The translations under genes and the position numbers were made by a program. Of a stretch of 64,000 bases of DNA, positions 8,974 to 18,609 are shown piece after piece. Origin of the DNA: Aliivibrio sp. EL58 (GTDB lineage Bacteria > Pseudomonadota > Gammaproteobacteria > Enterobacterales > Vibrionaceae); contig NZ_OMPC01000009.1 of the NCBI RefSeq assembly GCF_900312675.1, positions 186,001 to 250,000 on the forward strand. The letters run 5' to 3'. Under the pieces are notes generated by a model. It was not told the origin of the DNA. It made no database searches and saw only the letters and a program-made list of their open reading frames with translations. How positions within the stretch are numbered: the first letter of the stretch is position 1; every line of letters starts with the position of its first letter.

Positions 8974-10854
8974 TTACGATAATTGCAAAATTGAATTAAA
9001 CGTCTCATCTGCCGCTTTCATGATTCGAGAAGAAGCCATGTATGCTTGTTGAAACTTCATCATGTTTGCCGCTTCTTCATCTAAGTTTACGCCAGCAACA
9101 GAAGCAACACGACTTTGTGCAGCTTCATTCTCTACACGTGAAACTTCAGATAAACGAGAGGCTGTCGCTTTTTTAAGGCCAATCTCTGTATTTACGTTCT
9201 GGTATAAATCAATAACGGTTGAGCGACCTTCGTCCATCACTTTACGTGTTTGCAAGCCTTGCATTAATAGCAAGTTACCATTATCACCTTCAGATGGAAC
9301 TAAGTTAGCTGCAAATTTATCATTTGCTGCGGCACCACCAGTAAGTTCAAATGTTGTACCACCCACAGTTACTGCGCCTTTTGCCGGGTAAGTTTGTGGT
9401 TCAAGCAACATTTTTCCTTTCATATCCAAAACGGCAAATTGATTTGCAGCAGGAGAAATAACAACTTGAAACTCTTTTAATTCACCCGCTTGTAATACTT
9501 TAAATTTTGCATTACCTGTTGCGAATGTCGCTGAGCTTGCATAGCTTTGTGCGGCTATTTTCTCAGCTTCATTCATTTCAAGCTTCATTTCGCCAGCCGC
9601 TATACGCGTTGGACGAAGTAATACACGTTCACCGGCGCCTAGTGGTTCACGAATTTCAACTCGCATACCGTCTAGGAAAAAGGTCGATGGGTTACCGGTT
9701 GGGTCTAAACGCTGTACTTCACCTGTAGGTCGGGTCACCGTATATTGGCTGCCATCATACTTTAGGGCATAATCGCCTGCTTTTAGTTGGCTAATATCAT
9801 CAATGAATACACCAACTTCAGCAGAAGAGTCCCCAGGAATAATGGCGCGGCTACGAGCTGCTTGCTCTGAGTTAACATCAGAGAAAATGTTTGCACCAAT
9901 CTGTCCACGCAGATCTATTGCTTGGCTTTGTAAACGGTTAACTTCACTGCTGAAACCAACTGCCACGCGGCCTAATTCATCCATGATGGTAGGAATTGTG
10001 CTATCACGCAATTCAAATAACGCTGACATTTTACCGCCAATGCTATCATGTTGAATCGCTTTCATTCCCTTACCTTCAACCATAGCTAGTCGGCGCTGTA
10101 ATGGGTCAGGAGTCCCTGCTATCATTTTCAATTCACTTGAATGAGTACCAGACACTAGCATGTGTCCACCACCAATTAAGACATTGAATGCATTCTCGTT
10201 ATCACGCTTAGTAATGGTAACTTTTGTGTATTGAGACAGTTCTTTAATTAACTTTTCATGACGATCCATTAGGTCATTGTGCGGACCTGGGGTCTTGACC
10301 ATCATTTGGTTAATTTCTTTTAACTCTAGAGCAATACCATTCATACGCTCTACCGTTAGATCCATCTTTTTATTTACGTCTGAGTTTTGCTGACGTACGT
10401 TCTCATAAAAGTCATTTAAGCTTTGTGAAACAAGACGTGATTTTTCTAGGACTACTTTACGTGCACCGATTTCGTTAGGGCTGTCGGCAAGAGTTTTTAC
10501 GGCATCAAACCAATCATTGATGTTTTCTGGAATACGCTTAGCACCAATAGATGACATCATATTCGTTAGAACATCAAGGTTAGCTTCTGTATCCATAGAG
10601 TAGCTTAGGTTGGTTGTAGAAAGGTTCAATTCGTTAGTTGCGAACTGATCAAACGAACGTCGCACAGCGGCAACGTGCACGCCTGCGCCGAGGTTTGCAC
10701 CTGACACCCAATGAGGCATATTTGTGTCTTGAACTACCGATTGACGACTAAAGCCTTCAGTATTAACGTTGTTAATATTGTGACTGGTCGTATTCAGTTG
10801 ACGCTGCGCCGTAAGCACACCTTGTGTACCTAGATGTAGCAGATCAAGTCCCAT
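8974..10854 (-). CDS. flgK: Flagellar hook-associated protein FlgK (HAP1)
   Basis: First hook-filament junction protein, acting with FlgL outside the cell. The 626-residue product has the rod/hook-family N-terminus (LHLGTQGVLTAQRQLNTTSHNI, NVNTEGFSRQ) and the C-terminal motif AGVNLDEEAANMMKFQQAYMASSRI. It is longer than the enteric FlgK (about 550 residues), as is usual in vibrios. GGAGGCAAC precedes the ATG. A sigma-54 type promoter lies about 60 bases upstream, and the flgJ terminator lies beyond that, so flgKL is a separate unit. Confidence 0.97.
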   Translation of the reverse strand: MGLDLLHLGTQGVLTAQRQLNTTSHNINNVNTEGFSRQSVVQDTNMPHWVSGANLGAGVHVAAVRRSFDQFATNELNLSTTNLSYSMDTEANLDVLTNMMSSIGAKRIPENINDWFDAVKTLADSPNEIGARKVVLEKSRLVSQSLNDFYENVRQQNSDVNKKMDLTVERMNGIALELKEINQMMVKTPGPHNDLMDRHEKLIKELSQYTKVTITKRDNENAFNVLIGGGHMLVSGTHSSELKMIAGTPDPLQRRLAMVEGKGMKAIQHDSIGGKMSALFELRDSTIPTIMDELGRVAVGFSSEVNRLQSQAIDLRGQIGANIFSDVNSEQAARSRAIIPGDSSAEVGVFIDDISQLKAGDYALKYDGSQYTVTRPTGEVQRLDPTGNPSTFFLDGMRVEIREPLGAGERVLLRPTRIAAGEMKLEMNEAEKIAAQSYASSATFATGNAKFKVLQAGELKEFQVVISPAANQFAVLDMKGKMLLEPQTYPAKGAVTVGGTTFELTGGAAANDKFAANLVPSEGDNGNLLLMQGLQTRKVMDEGRSTVIDLYQNVNTEIGLKKATASRLSEVSRVENEAAQSRVASVAGVNLDEEAANMMKFQQAYMASSRIMKAADETFNSILQLS

Positions 10855-10912
10855 GTTGCCTCCAAAAACTCTATAAAAGATGCGATAAAAAATTTCCTAA
10901 CAAAACTAATAT

Positions 10913-10928
10913 AGCAATCAGTGTGCCA
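10913..10928 (-). promoter_or_regulatory. Sigma-54 type promoter of flgKL
   Basis: On the minus strand TGGCACACTGATTGCT, an essentially consensus -24/-12 element. The predicted start is about 45 bases before the flgK ATG. Confidence 0.85.
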
Positions 10929-11039
10929 ACTTTTAAACTCAGCATTTTCAATGAGATAGATAAACCCACAACCTTAAAGTCTCTCTTTGCCACTAGATTT
11001 CTGTATTTATCGCCTTTCTTTGCCTCTTTTGGTTTTTAA

Positions 11040-11067
11040 GCGGCAATAAAGCAAAAAATCCTGCCGC
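11040..11067. promoter_or_regulatory. GCGGCAA and TGCCGC words upstream of the flgK promoter
   Basis: GCGGCAA at 11040-11046 and TGCCGC at 11062-11067 lie 110-155 bases upstream of the flgK sigma-54 site and match the words before flaA. The second is also part of the flgJ terminator stem, so the match may be partly fortuitous. Confidence 0.3.
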
Positions 11068-11102
11068 TCAGTGATATGACAACACTAAGCAGCAGGATTT
11101 TA
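11051..11102 (-). terminator. Terminator of flgJ
   Basis: On the minus strand a long imperfect hairpin (AAAATCCTGC-TGCTTAGTG paired with CACTGAGCGGCAGGATTTT) ends in six T residues, about 25 bases past the flgJ stop. Confidence 0.85.
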
Positions 11103-11125
11103 GATATTTACTAATTCAGTAAGGT

Positions 11126-12130
11126 TTATTTAGTTAAGCTTTCTACGGTCTTCATTACACTCATGACTTTATTAGTATAGTTTGGATCAGTTGCATAACC
11201 AGCACTGTGGATCCCTTTAATAAAACTTTCTGAACTTTCTGTTTGTTGTAATGCGCGCTCATAACGTGGGTTTTGATTTAAGAATCGAACAAAATCACTA
11301 AAGCTCTCTTCATAGTTATCGTATGAACGGAAGGCAGCATTCTCTGTCACTGCGACATTATCGTGATATTCCAACGTATTCTTAGCTATCTTATCGCCCT
11401 GCCAGCTTCTATCGGCTTTAATGTTGAATAAGTTATGGCTAGAATCCACTGAATTTTGAATAACTTTTTTACCCCAACCAGTTTCTAGCGCGGCTTGAGC
11501 AATTAATACATTTGAGTCAATGCCTAATGCTTTTGCGGCTTTTTCAGCATACGGCTTCATGGTTTCTACAAATTGCTGAGGAGAATCAAATTTCTCGGGT
11601 TGCTGTACCGGTCTTGCTGCCAATGCTTTTTCTAGCTGTGCAATACTTGGGGATTCTGTCTGTGATGCTTGTTTAGCTTCAGATCCCTTAGGATATGAGT
11701 AATCAACCGGCAAGCGTAACGTTTCATCGGTTGCCGCTTTGCGCATTGCCATGCGAGCATCTTGCTCTAAGTTTTTGCCGTTATGCACTGGTGGCTCTTG
11801 ATTCATTGATGCGCCAAGTTGTGCAACAATCATATCAGCTAAGCCTAATGAGCCTTTTTTCGACAATTCTGTCGCCATTTGATCATCACGCATTTGCTCA
11901 AAGAACTGCTGATTATCACTGCTCATCATATCTGATTTGAATGAATCATTAGCATTACGCATTGATTTAAAAAGCATTTGCGTAAAAATAGATTCAAATT
12001 GTTCAGCCGCCGCACGCAGCGCTTTGTCTTGGCTTTCTTGATCGCCATTAACCGCACTTTTACGTAAGTTATCTAGGCCACCCACATCATGGATAAAACC
12101 TACGTCTGTCATATTTACTGAATTATTCAT
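11126..12130 (-). CDS. flgJ: FlgJ: rod cap and peptidoglycan hydrolase
   Basis: Dual-domain periplasmic protein that caps the growing rod and opens the peptidoglycan for it. The 334-residue product has the N-terminal rod-binding domain (AAEQFESIFTQMLFKSMRNAN, residues about 40-100) and a C-terminal glucosaminidase domain from about residue 170, with the catalytic-region motif AQAALETGWG. The C-terminal SPRDYENYEESF-like segment reads SYDNYEESFSDFVRFL. It follows flgI but after a terminator, with its own sigma-54 type site, so it is likely a separate unit. An alternative start is six codons in (MTDVGFI). Confidence 0.95.
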   Translation of the reverse strand: MNNSVNMTDVGFIHDVGGLDNLRKSAVNGDQESQDKALRAAAEQFESIFTQMLFKSMRNANDSFKSDMMSSDNQQFFEQMRDDQMATELSKKGSLGLADMIVAQLGASMNQEPPVHNGKNLEQDARMAMRKAATDETLRLPVDYSYPKGSEAKQASQTESPSIAQLEKALAARPVQQPEKFDSPQQFVETMKPYAEKAAKALGIDSNVLIAQAALETGWGKKVIQNSVDSSHNLFNIKADRSWQGDKIAKNTLEYHDNVAVTENAAFRSYDNYEESFSDFVRFLNQNPRYERALQQTESSESFIKGIHSAGYATDPNYTNKVMSVMKTVESLTK

Positions 12131-12189
12131 TTTTACGCTTACTCTTTTTAATCAGGGTAATAAATCGACTGTCTCTACATTACTAACAG

Positions 12190-12205
12190 AGCAAGTTTAA
12201 TGCCA
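12190..12205 (-). promoter_or_regulatory. Sigma-54 type promoter of flgJ
   Basis: On the minus strand TGGCATTAAACTTGCT, with GG-N10-GC spacing. It directly abuts the T tract of the flgI terminator and lies about 60 bases before the flgJ ATG. Confidence 0.7.
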
Positions 12206-12235
12206 AAAAAAACGCACTTCCGAAGAAGTGCGTTT
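12205..12235 (-). terminator. Terminator of flgI
   Basis: On the minus strand CGCACTTC-TTCG-GAAGTGCG, a perfect 8 bp stem with a TTCG loop, is followed by eight T residues, about 33 bases past the flgI stop. Confidence 0.92.
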
Positions 12236-12267
12236 CCTGTAATTATTTTTCTGTTTATCAAGGAACA

Positions 12268-13389
12268 TTAAATAATGATCAATTGACCTTCAATTGCACC
12301 AGCTTGCTTCAATGCTTGTAGAATCGCCATCAAATCCGATGGTGCTGCACCTACTTCATTTACAGCTCGGACTAAATCATCAAGGGTTAGTCCCGGCTCA
12401 AACTTAAACATTTTGCCTTGCTCTTCTGTCACTTCAATATCAGAGTCAGGTACAACAACCGTTTGACCATCACTAAATGGACCCGGTTGGCTTACTTGTA
12501 AATTTTCTTTAATCGCAACCGTCATACCACCGTGAGTCACTGCGGCAGCTTTTAATTTCACGTGCTTACCGACAACAATAGTACCAGTACGAGAGTTAAC
12601 AATAATTTTTGCAGAACCATCTGCTGGATCAAAATCAACATTCTCGACGGCTGATAAGAAAGCCACTCGTTGGCTGATATCACGAGGTGCACGCACACGA
12701 ACAGAAGTTGCATCAACCGCTGACGCCATGTTTGGACCTAGGAAGTTGTTTACTGCATCAGCCATACGTTGAGCAGTAGTAAAATCAGACTCTAATAAAT
12801 TAAAGGTGATGAAATCACCACGGCCAAATGGAGATGGGATCTCACGTTCAACCATTGCGCCACCAGAGATACGACCTACGGTTGGGTTATTACCAACAAT
12901 TTTAGAACCGTCAGCCCCCGTAGCACTAAAGCCACTTACAATTAAGTTACCTTGTGCAATAGCGTAGGTCTTACCGTCCAGACCTTTCAGGAAGGTTTGT
13001 AGCAAAGTACCACCACGTAAGCTTTTTGCGGAACCTACAGAAGAAACCGTCACATCAACTACTTGACCTTGTTTTGAAAATGCAGGCAAGGTTGCGGTAA
13101 CCATCACTGCCGCCACGTTTTTTGTTTTTGGCTTTGTACCTGGTGGTAATTGAATACCAAAGTTTTGCAGCATGGCATTAAAGCTTTGATCGGTAAATGG
13201 TGTTGATTCACCAGTACCTGGTAAGCCTGAAACCAAGCCATAACCAATTAATTGGTTACTACGAACCCCAGCAACTTCTGCCACGTCTTTAATACGTGCT
13301 GCTTGTGCTGTAGAGATACTTAGGCATAACCAAGTAAAGATTAAAGTAACTAGGCTTTTATTCACGTCAAAACTCCAACGATTCGTCAT
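12268..13389 (-). CDS. flgI: Flagellar P-ring protein FlgI
   Basis: Subunit of the P ring, the periplasmic bushing around the rod at the peptidoglycan. The 373-residue product has a Sec signal peptide ([17 protein letters not shown], cleavage before ARIKDVAEV) and the family hallmarks [20 protein letters not shown] (in part), [18 protein letters not shown] and the C-terminus [19 protein letters not shown]. It is the last gene of the flgFGHI unit, two bases from flgH, and ends before a perfect terminator. Confidence 0.97.
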   Translation of the reverse strand: MTNRWSFDVNKSLVTLIFTWLCLSISTAQAARIKDVAEVAGVRSNQLIGYGLVSGLPGTGESTPFTDQSFNAMLQNFGIQLPPGTKPKTKNVAAVMVTATLPAFSKQGQVVDVTVSSVGSAKSLRGGTLLQTFLKGLDGKTYAIAQGNLIVSGFSATGADGSKIVGNNPTVGRISGGAMVEREIPSPFGRGDFITFNLLESDFTTAQRMADAVNNFLGPNMASAVDATSVRVRAPRDISQRVAFLSAVENVDFDPADGSAKIIVNSRTGTIVVGKHVKLKAAAVTHGGMTVAIKENLQVSQPGPFSDGQTVVVPDSDIEVTEEQGKMFKFEPGLTLDDLVRAVNEVGAAPSDLMAILQALKQAGAIEGQLIII

Positions 13390-13391
13390 TA

Positions 13392-14183
13392 TTATAGTGC
13401 TACATTAAAGAATCGTGCCAAGAATCCAGGTTCTTGCATATCTTGTTGATCACCCGTACCTGAATACTGGATACGTGCGTTTGAAATTCGGGTTGATGCA
13501 ATGGTGTTATCAAAACTAATGTCATCAGGACGAATAGTGCCACTCAATCGGATATATTCATCCCCAGTATTAAGTGTTAGCCACTTCTCGCCACGGATCA
13601 ATAAGTTACCGTTAGCTAAAACTTCTACTACTTCTACCGTGATCGAACCACTTAAACTGTTACTTTGGTTAGCTGAGGTGTTTCCGGTGAAGTTATTATC
13701 GTTAGATAGCTCGTAAGAGAAATTATATTGGCCACCCATCTGTAACTCTTGACCACCGACTTGCAATGGGTCCATGCTTGAATCATTTGATTTTGATAAT
13801 TCAGCATCGGCACTTTTTGCCGCTTTGGTATTCTCAGCTAAAGTCACAGTAACAATGTCACCTAAACCACGAGGCTTGGTATCGTCATACATGTCTTGAG
13901 CATGATCCATATTGAACAATGAACCTGTTGCCGCAGCGTAATGCTCTGGTTTCTCTTTAGGATGAATAGGAGCCCAAGCTGGATCGCCTGAAATAGGATC
14001 ATTACGACCACGAAGTGTATCAATAATGCCCCCTCCCTCTTCTTTCGCTTTATCACCTTCTACTGCATCAACATTGGTGGTAGCAGAAGTCACTTCGCTA
14101 TCTTGTAAGTTCGGGTTTTGAACTAATAGCGCTTCACAACCGGTTAGAGTCGTTAGCATTAGTAAACAAAGAAGACGTTTCAT
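13392..14183 (-). CDS. flgH: Flagellar L-ring lipoprotein FlgH
   Basis: Outer-membrane lipoprotein forming the L ring. Starting at the ATG at 14183 ([10 protein letters not shown]), the 263-residue protein has a lipobox LTGC at residues 12-15. The body carries [52 protein letters not shown] and the C-terminus [11 protein letters not shown], all typical of FlgH. The frame is open four codons further, but the lipoprotein signal begins at this ATG. It lies 12 bases after flgG and 2 before flgI. Confidence 0.97.
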   Translation of the reverse strand: MKRLLCLLMLTTLTGCEALLVQNPNLQDSEVTSATTNVDAVEGDKAKEEGGGIIDTLRGRNDPISGDPAWAPIHPKEKPEHYAAATGSLFNMDHAQDMYDDTKPRGLGDIVTVTLAENTKAAKSADAELSKSNDSSMDPLQVGGQELQMGGQYNFSYELSNDNNFTGNTSANQSNSLSGSITVEVVEVLANGNLLIRGEKWLTLNTGDEYIRLSGTIRPDDISFDNTIASTRISNARIQYSGTGDQQDMQEPGFLARFFNVAL

Positions 14184-14195
14184 CCTAATCACCAA

Positions 14196-14984
14196 TTACA
14201 GTTGTTGGTTAACAAAGCTTGCCATTTTATCAACAGCAGAAATTACTTTTGAGTTCATTTCATAAACACGTTGTGCTTCGATCATGTTCACTAGCTCTTC
14301 AGTTACGTTTACGTTTGATGCTTCAAGCATAGATTGACGAATAGCACCTAAGCCTTCTAGACCAGGAACCCCTTCCTGTGGGTCACCACTAGCACCTGTT
14401 GGTAAGTAAAGGTTTTGACCTACAGGCTCTAAACCACCTGGGTTAATGAAATCAACCGTTGTGATTTGACCAATCACTTGGTTATCTTGTTGGCCACGTA
14501 GACGAACAGACACTTCACCATCCGTACCAACAGTTACATTAATTGCATCTTCAGGAACGATAATTTCAGGTTCTAAACGATAACCAGCACCTGTTGTTAC
14601 GATTGCGCCTTCATCATTTAACGTAAATTGACCATTACGAGAATAACCAATGTTGCCATCAGGCATAGTCACTTGGAAAAAGCCTTTGCCTTCGATCATC
14701 ATATCCATGCCGTTAGACGTGGTTTGAGCATTACCGTTAGTAAATACTTTTTGTGTTGCCACAACTTTAGAACCCGCACCTAGCATTAAGCCAGTTGGTA
14801 ACTCTGTGTTTTGTGTTGACTGAGCACCGGCTTGGTTTACGTTTTGGTAAAACAGATCTTCAAATACGGCACGGCTCTTTTTAAAACCAACCGTTGAGGC
14901 ATTCGCCAAGTTGTTTGAGATAGTCGCAATGTTAGTTTGCTGTGCGTCTAAGCCTGTTTTACTTACCCATAATGCTGGATTCAT
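14196..14984 (-). CDS. flgG: Flagellar distal rod protein FlgG
   Basis: Major distal-rod subunit. The 262-residue product has the rod/hook N-terminal motif NNLANASTVGFKKSR, followed by the FlgG-specific FEDLFYQN, and the C-terminal helix LEASNVNVTEELVNMIEAQRVYEMNSKVISAVDKM in pieces. Length matches the family (about 260). It lies 54 bases after flgF and just before flgH in the same unit. Confidence 0.97.
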   Translation of the reverse strand: MNPALWVSKTGLDAQQTNIATISNNLANASTVGFKKSRAVFEDLFYQNVNQAGAQSTQNTELPTGLMLGAGSKVVATQKVFTNGNAQTTSNGMDMMIEGKGFFQVTMPDGNIGYSRNGQFTLNDEGAIVTTGAGYRLEPEIIVPEDAINVTVGTDGEVSVRLRGQQDNQVIGQITTVDFINPGGLEPVGQNLYLPTGASGDPQEGVPGLEGLGAIRQSMLEASNVNVTEELVNMIEAQRVYEMNSKVISAVDKMASFVNQQL

Positions 14985-15038
14985 TGTGTATTCCTCTAAA
15001 TTCTTTAATGTATTAAGTTAATCAAGTTAATTGTTCAA

Positions 15039-15788
15039 TTAACCCATACGTAATAATGAGTCTGAAGCTTTATCCATCTCTTCAGCGGTACTCATCATCT
15101 TGACTTGCATTTCAAACTGACGCTGCAAATCAATTAAATTGGTCATCTCACCTACGGCATTAACGTTACTGCCTTCTAATGCACCTTTTAGTACGGTTAC
15201 ACCCGCGTCTGCTTGAAATGCATTATTAGGATTTTTCGAACGGAACAAACCATTCGTGTCTTTAAATAAATCGCGATTATCGGTACGAACTAATTTAATG
15301 CGGTCAACTTCTGCCATCGCTTCAGCTGGAGCACCTTGCTCAAGAACAGAGATAGTGCCGTCCTTTGCAATTTGAATCTTTGAGATCGGAAGCGGCAACG
15401 TAATTGGCGCGTCATTCTCACCTAATACTAGGTGGCCGCTGCCATTCATTAATAAACCTGTCTCATCTATTTTTAGATTACCAGCACGAGTCAAACCTTC
15501 ACGACCGGTGTTGTCCATCACTGAAATCCAGCCATCGCCTTCAATTGTTAAATCTAAATCACGGCCAGTTGTAATTACTGAACCTTGAGAAAAGCTACTT
15601 CCTGGACGCTCTGTCATATTGAACACACGAGTAGGCAAACCTTCACCATACGCTTGCATTGAACGTGCTTGCTCTAAATCAGCACGGAAACCCGTTGTAC
15701 TTACGTTGGCAAGGTTGTTTGAACGCAGCTGCATAGCTTGCATGTTTTGCTTTGCGCCACTCATGGCTAAAAATAATGCGCGATCCAT
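15039..15788 (-). CDS. flgF: Flagellar proximal rod protein FlgF
   Basis: Proximal-rod subunit of 249 residues. The start at 15788 (MDRALFLAMSGAKQNM) has GGAG seven bases upstream; the open frame extends four codons further but lacks a site. It carries the rod motif NNLANVSTTGFRADL and the C-terminal SNVNAVGEMTNLIDLQRQFEMQVKMM. It is the first gene of a unit with its own sigma-54 type promoter, separated from flgE by a terminator. Confidence 0.96.
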   Translation of the reverse strand: MDRALFLAMSGAKQNMQAMQLRSNNLANVSTTGFRADLEQARSMQAYGEGLPTRVFNMTERPGSSFSQGSVITTGRDLDLTIEGDGWISVMDNTGREGLTRAGNLKIDETGLLMNGSGHLVLGENDAPITLPLPISKIQIAKDGTISVLEQGAPAEAMAEVDRIKLVRTDNRDLFKDTNGLFRSKNPNNAFQADAGVTVLKGALEGSNVNAVGEMTNLIDLQRQFEMQVKMMSTAEEMDKASDSLLRMG

Positions 15789-15821
15789 AATGAACTCCAA
15801 TAATCTATCTGAAGTTATAAT

Positions 15822-15837
15822 AGCAATGAGTGTGCCA
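15822..15837 (-). promoter_or_regulatory. Sigma-54 type promoter of flgFGHI
   Basis: On the minus strand TGGCACACTCATTGCT, an essentially consensus -24/-12 element, about 35 bases before the flgF ATG. It nearly repeats the flgK promoter sequence. Confidence 0.85.
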
Positions 15838-15948
15838 AGTTTTTTTAATGTTTCATATCAAAAGGTTAGAAGTGTAACAGTGAAGAAAAAGAAGAGGCAT
15901 GGTACCGGGGAGGAAAAAGATTGAAACCAAGAGGCAACAATTCTGGGT

Positions 15949-15980
15949 AAAAAATTGCCGTCAATGTCGACGGCAATTTG
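15949..15980 (-). terminator. Terminator of flgE
   Basis: On the minus strand AAATTGCCGTC-GACATT-GACGGCAATTT, followed by TTT, about 25 bases past the flgE stop. Confidence 0.88.
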
Positions 15981-16001
15981 ATAAATAGATACTCGTTTAA
16001 A

Positions 16002-17300
16002 TTAACGAATTTGTAGGATATTTTGTTGCAGTTGGTTATGTACATCCAATGAACGAGAGTTCGCTTGGAAGTTACGTTGTGCAGAAATCAAATCAACCAA
16101 CTCTTGAGTCATATCGATGTTTGATTGCTCTAACGTACCACTTTGAATATCACCAAATGAACCTTGGTTTGCTTCACCCCAAATTGCAGCTCCAGATGCT
16201 TGTGTCGTTGACCATTGAGTGCCACCGTTTTGAGCAAGGCCTTGTTGGTTAGTTACACGAACCATTGCTACGCGACCTAATGTCACATCTTTACCATTTG
16301 AATAAGAACCAACAATGTTACCACTCTTATCAATATCTACTTTTGATAAGTAACCTGTTGTTGCGCCATCTTCACTGAAACGACGCATTTCAAACGGTGC
16401 TGAGAACTGCGTTGGGTTATCAAACTTCATCGTTAATGTCTGAGAAGGATCAGCACCATTTAAGTTTAAACCATTCTCACCTAGCGTTGTTGTTGCAACC
16501 GGTTGACCAGCATTGATACTTTGAGTTGTACCATCATTATTAAATATAATCGAATGACCAGTTTGACCTGCCGCATTTGTCGCATCACCTGCATTGATAT
16601 TTACGGGTTTTTCACCATCAATATCTGTTGATGAGTAGAACACATTCCAGCGGTTTGGTTGCGTTGCATCTTTCACATAATAAGTGGTCATTTTATATGG
16701 TTGACCTAATGAATCGTACGTCGTTACCGATGTCGACTTATTATAAGTATCAGGATCGTTCATATCAAAAAGAGCAGGATCTTTTGGTACTTCAGTCGCA
16801 GGCAAGTTCATGCCAATCTCAACGTTTTCTGTTGGTTTTGGTTTACCAAATTGGTCTGGGATCTTCAGTGCTTTTGGCTCATAAGAAGATACATTGCCTG
16901 ACTCAGGATCAACTTCGTAACCTAATAAGAATTCATCATTTGATGTAGTTACATAGTTTTCATTATCTAAGTGAAATGCACCGTTACGGCTTAATTCATT
17001 CGTTGCTGGCTGTAGGCGATCTTTTGCTACCGCAAAGAAACCTTGACCAGAAATACGTAAATCCATTGGGTTGTTAGTATAAATACTTGAGCCTTCATGG
17101 AATTGCTGAGCAATTTTCGTTGTTTGTGCACCACCACCTGTTGTGGTTTTAGCATTTGAAAACAACGATGATGAATAAACATCACCAAACTCTGCACGAG
17201 ACTCTTTAAAACCAAACGTATTGGCATTCGCCAAGTTGTTTGATGTTGTGTTTAGATCTTTTTGAGCAGCGGCTAGACCACTTAATGCTACGTATGACAT
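16002..17300 (-). CDS. flgE: Flagellar hook protein FlgE
   Basis: Subunit of the hook, the universal joint between rod and filament. The 432-residue product has the N-terminal signature SGLAAAQKDLNTTSNNLANA with TFGFKESRAEFGDVY, and the C-terminal QSNIDMTQELVDLISAQRNFQANSRSL in parts. GGAGATATCAA precedes the ATG. It lies 164 bases after flgD and ends with a terminator, closing the flgBCDE unit. Confidence 0.97.
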   Translation of the reverse strand: MSYVALSGLAAAQKDLNTTSNNLANANTFGFKESRAEFGDVYSSSLFSNAKTTTGGGAQTTKIAQQFHEGSSIYTNNPMDLRISGQGFFAVAKDRLQPATNELSRNGAFHLDNENYVTTSNDEFLLGYEVDPESGNVSSYEPKALKIPDQFGKPKPTENVEIGMNLPATEVPKDPALFDMNDPDTYNKSTSVTTYDSLGQPYKMTTYYVKDATQPNRWNVFYSSTDIDGEKPVNINAGDATNAAGQTGHSIIFNNDGTTQSINAGQPVATTTLGENGLNLNGADPSQTLTMKFDNPTQFSAPFEMRRFSEDGATTGYLSKVDIDKSGNIVGSYSNGKDVTLGRVAMVRVTNQQGLAQNGGTQWSTTQASGAAIWGEANQGSFGDIQSGTLEQSNIDMTQELVDLISAQRNFQANSRSLDVHNQLQQNILQIR

Positions 17301-17464
17301 TTGATATCTCCTATCTAGCTACGCTGATGATTTCCAATTCCATTAACGATCACAGTCAATTGGGAATGTTAAAGGAATTGGCATAGCTCTATGTTTTAAT
17401 GAATTTGTTACAGTAAATGGGAGTATTCAGGCAGCGATAAACTGCTGCACTGAATATTCGCCTT

Positions 17465-18175
17465 TTATGCCTTACCTACTTCTAGCACTTCTGCCAGTTT
17501 CATAGGTGAAGCAAAACCAGCAAGATTAAGCAGAACATTGCCATCGCCTTTGCCTAGAAGAACACTATTTACGTTAGCGTATGTTGATACACCAAACTCT
17601 TTGTTTTCTCCATCAAGCACACCAGCAGCTTTGATATTATAGCTACCAGCAGGCATTACATTGCCTTTTTCATCCTTGCCGTCCCACTCAACACGAGTAT
17701 CGCCAGCAGGTTTAGCGCCCACATTCAAAGTACGAATTAATTGGCCTTGCTCGTTTTCAACACGAACCATTAGGTTATTAATTGCCTGTGGCAATTTAAC
17801 CATTGCCGCCATACTTTTATCTGCTTCTTTTAGCCCTTTAGCGCCAGGTACTAGAACATCACGGCCAACAAGCGATGATGCTTGTAATGCTTGGTTAGAT
17901 GTCATTGATGAATTCAAGCTATCAAACTGTGTATTCATCTTGCCAATACCATCAACGGTTGCAAATGATGCCATTTGCGCAATCATTTGATCGTTTTCAA
18001 CCGGCTTAAACGGGTCTTGCTGAGACAACTGTTTGGTTAATAATGAAAGGAAGTCTTCTTGCTTCAGTTCATTTTTGCCACCAGTAGCCTTTTCAGGCTT
18101 ATTTGCCTCTTGAAGACTTTTAAGCTGGTCGATGTAGGACAAGCCGTTTTGACCAACGTTATTGATTCCAGTCAT
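17465..18175 (-). CDS. flgD: Flagellar hook cap/assembly protein FlgD
   Basis: Scaffold at the hook tip that directs FlgE polymerisation and is then discarded. The 236-residue product has the conserved N-terminal half (KQEDFLSLLTKQLSQQDPFKP, MIAQMASFATVDGIGKMN) and a C-terminal FlgD Ig-like/Tudor region with VEWDGKDEKGNVMPAGSYNIKA in parts. It is 15 bases after flgC. GGAGGTAGCT precedes the ATG. Confidence 0.96.
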   Translation of the reverse strand: MTGINNVGQNGLSYIDQLKSLQEANKPEKATGGKNELKQEDFLSLLTKQLSQQDPFKPVENDQMIAQMASFATVDGIGKMNTQFDSLNSSMTSNQALQASSLVGRDVLVPGAKGLKEADKSMAAMVKLPQAINNLMVRVENEQGQLIRTLNVGAKPAGDTRVEWDGKDEKGNVMPAGSYNIKAAGVLDGENKEFGVSTYANVNSVLLGKGDGNVLLNLAGFASPMKLAEVLEVGKA

Positions 18176-18190
18176 AGCTACCTCCTATCC

Positions 18191-18607
18191 TTATTGACCC
18201 ATTCGCAGAGTACTCTGCAACATTTGTTTACTCGCATCTGCTACTTGAACATTCGTTTGGTATGAACGAGAAGCAGAAATCATGTTTGCCATTTCTTCCA
18301 TCACATTAACGTTTGGCTTAAAAATATAGCCATCGTCATTTGCCATAGGGTGATCAGGATTATATTCAGCACGTAATGGTTTTTGGCTTTCAACAATACC
18401 AAGAACTTTTACAGGAACTGTATGATCTTGTTTGTATTTTGCTTTACTCAATTCCGCACCAAAGACAGCTTGGCGAGCCTTATAAGTTTCAGCAGCAGAG
18501 CTACTTACACTGTCAGCATTTGCCATGTTACTTGAAGTGGTGTTAAGACGAACTGACTCTGCACTCATCGCAGAACCTGTAACGTTAAAAACATTAAATA
18601 AGCTCAT
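18191..18607 (-). CDS. flgC: Flagellar proximal rod protein FlgC
   Basis: Proximal-rod protein of 138 residues, the usual FlgC length. It has the N-terminal rod motif (NTTSSNMANADSVSS) and the C-terminal NVNVMEEMANMISASRSYQTNVQ in pieces. It lies 2 bases after flgB and 15 before flgD, so translation of the three is probably coupled. Confidence 0.97.
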   Translation of the reverse strand: MSLFNVFNVTGSAMSAESVRLNTTSSNMANADSVSSSAAETYKARQAVFGAELSKAKYKQDHTVPVKVLGIVESQKPLRAEYNPDHPMANDDGYIFKPNVNVMEEMANMISASRSYQTNVQVADASKQMLQSTLRMGQ

Positions 18608-18609
18608 CT

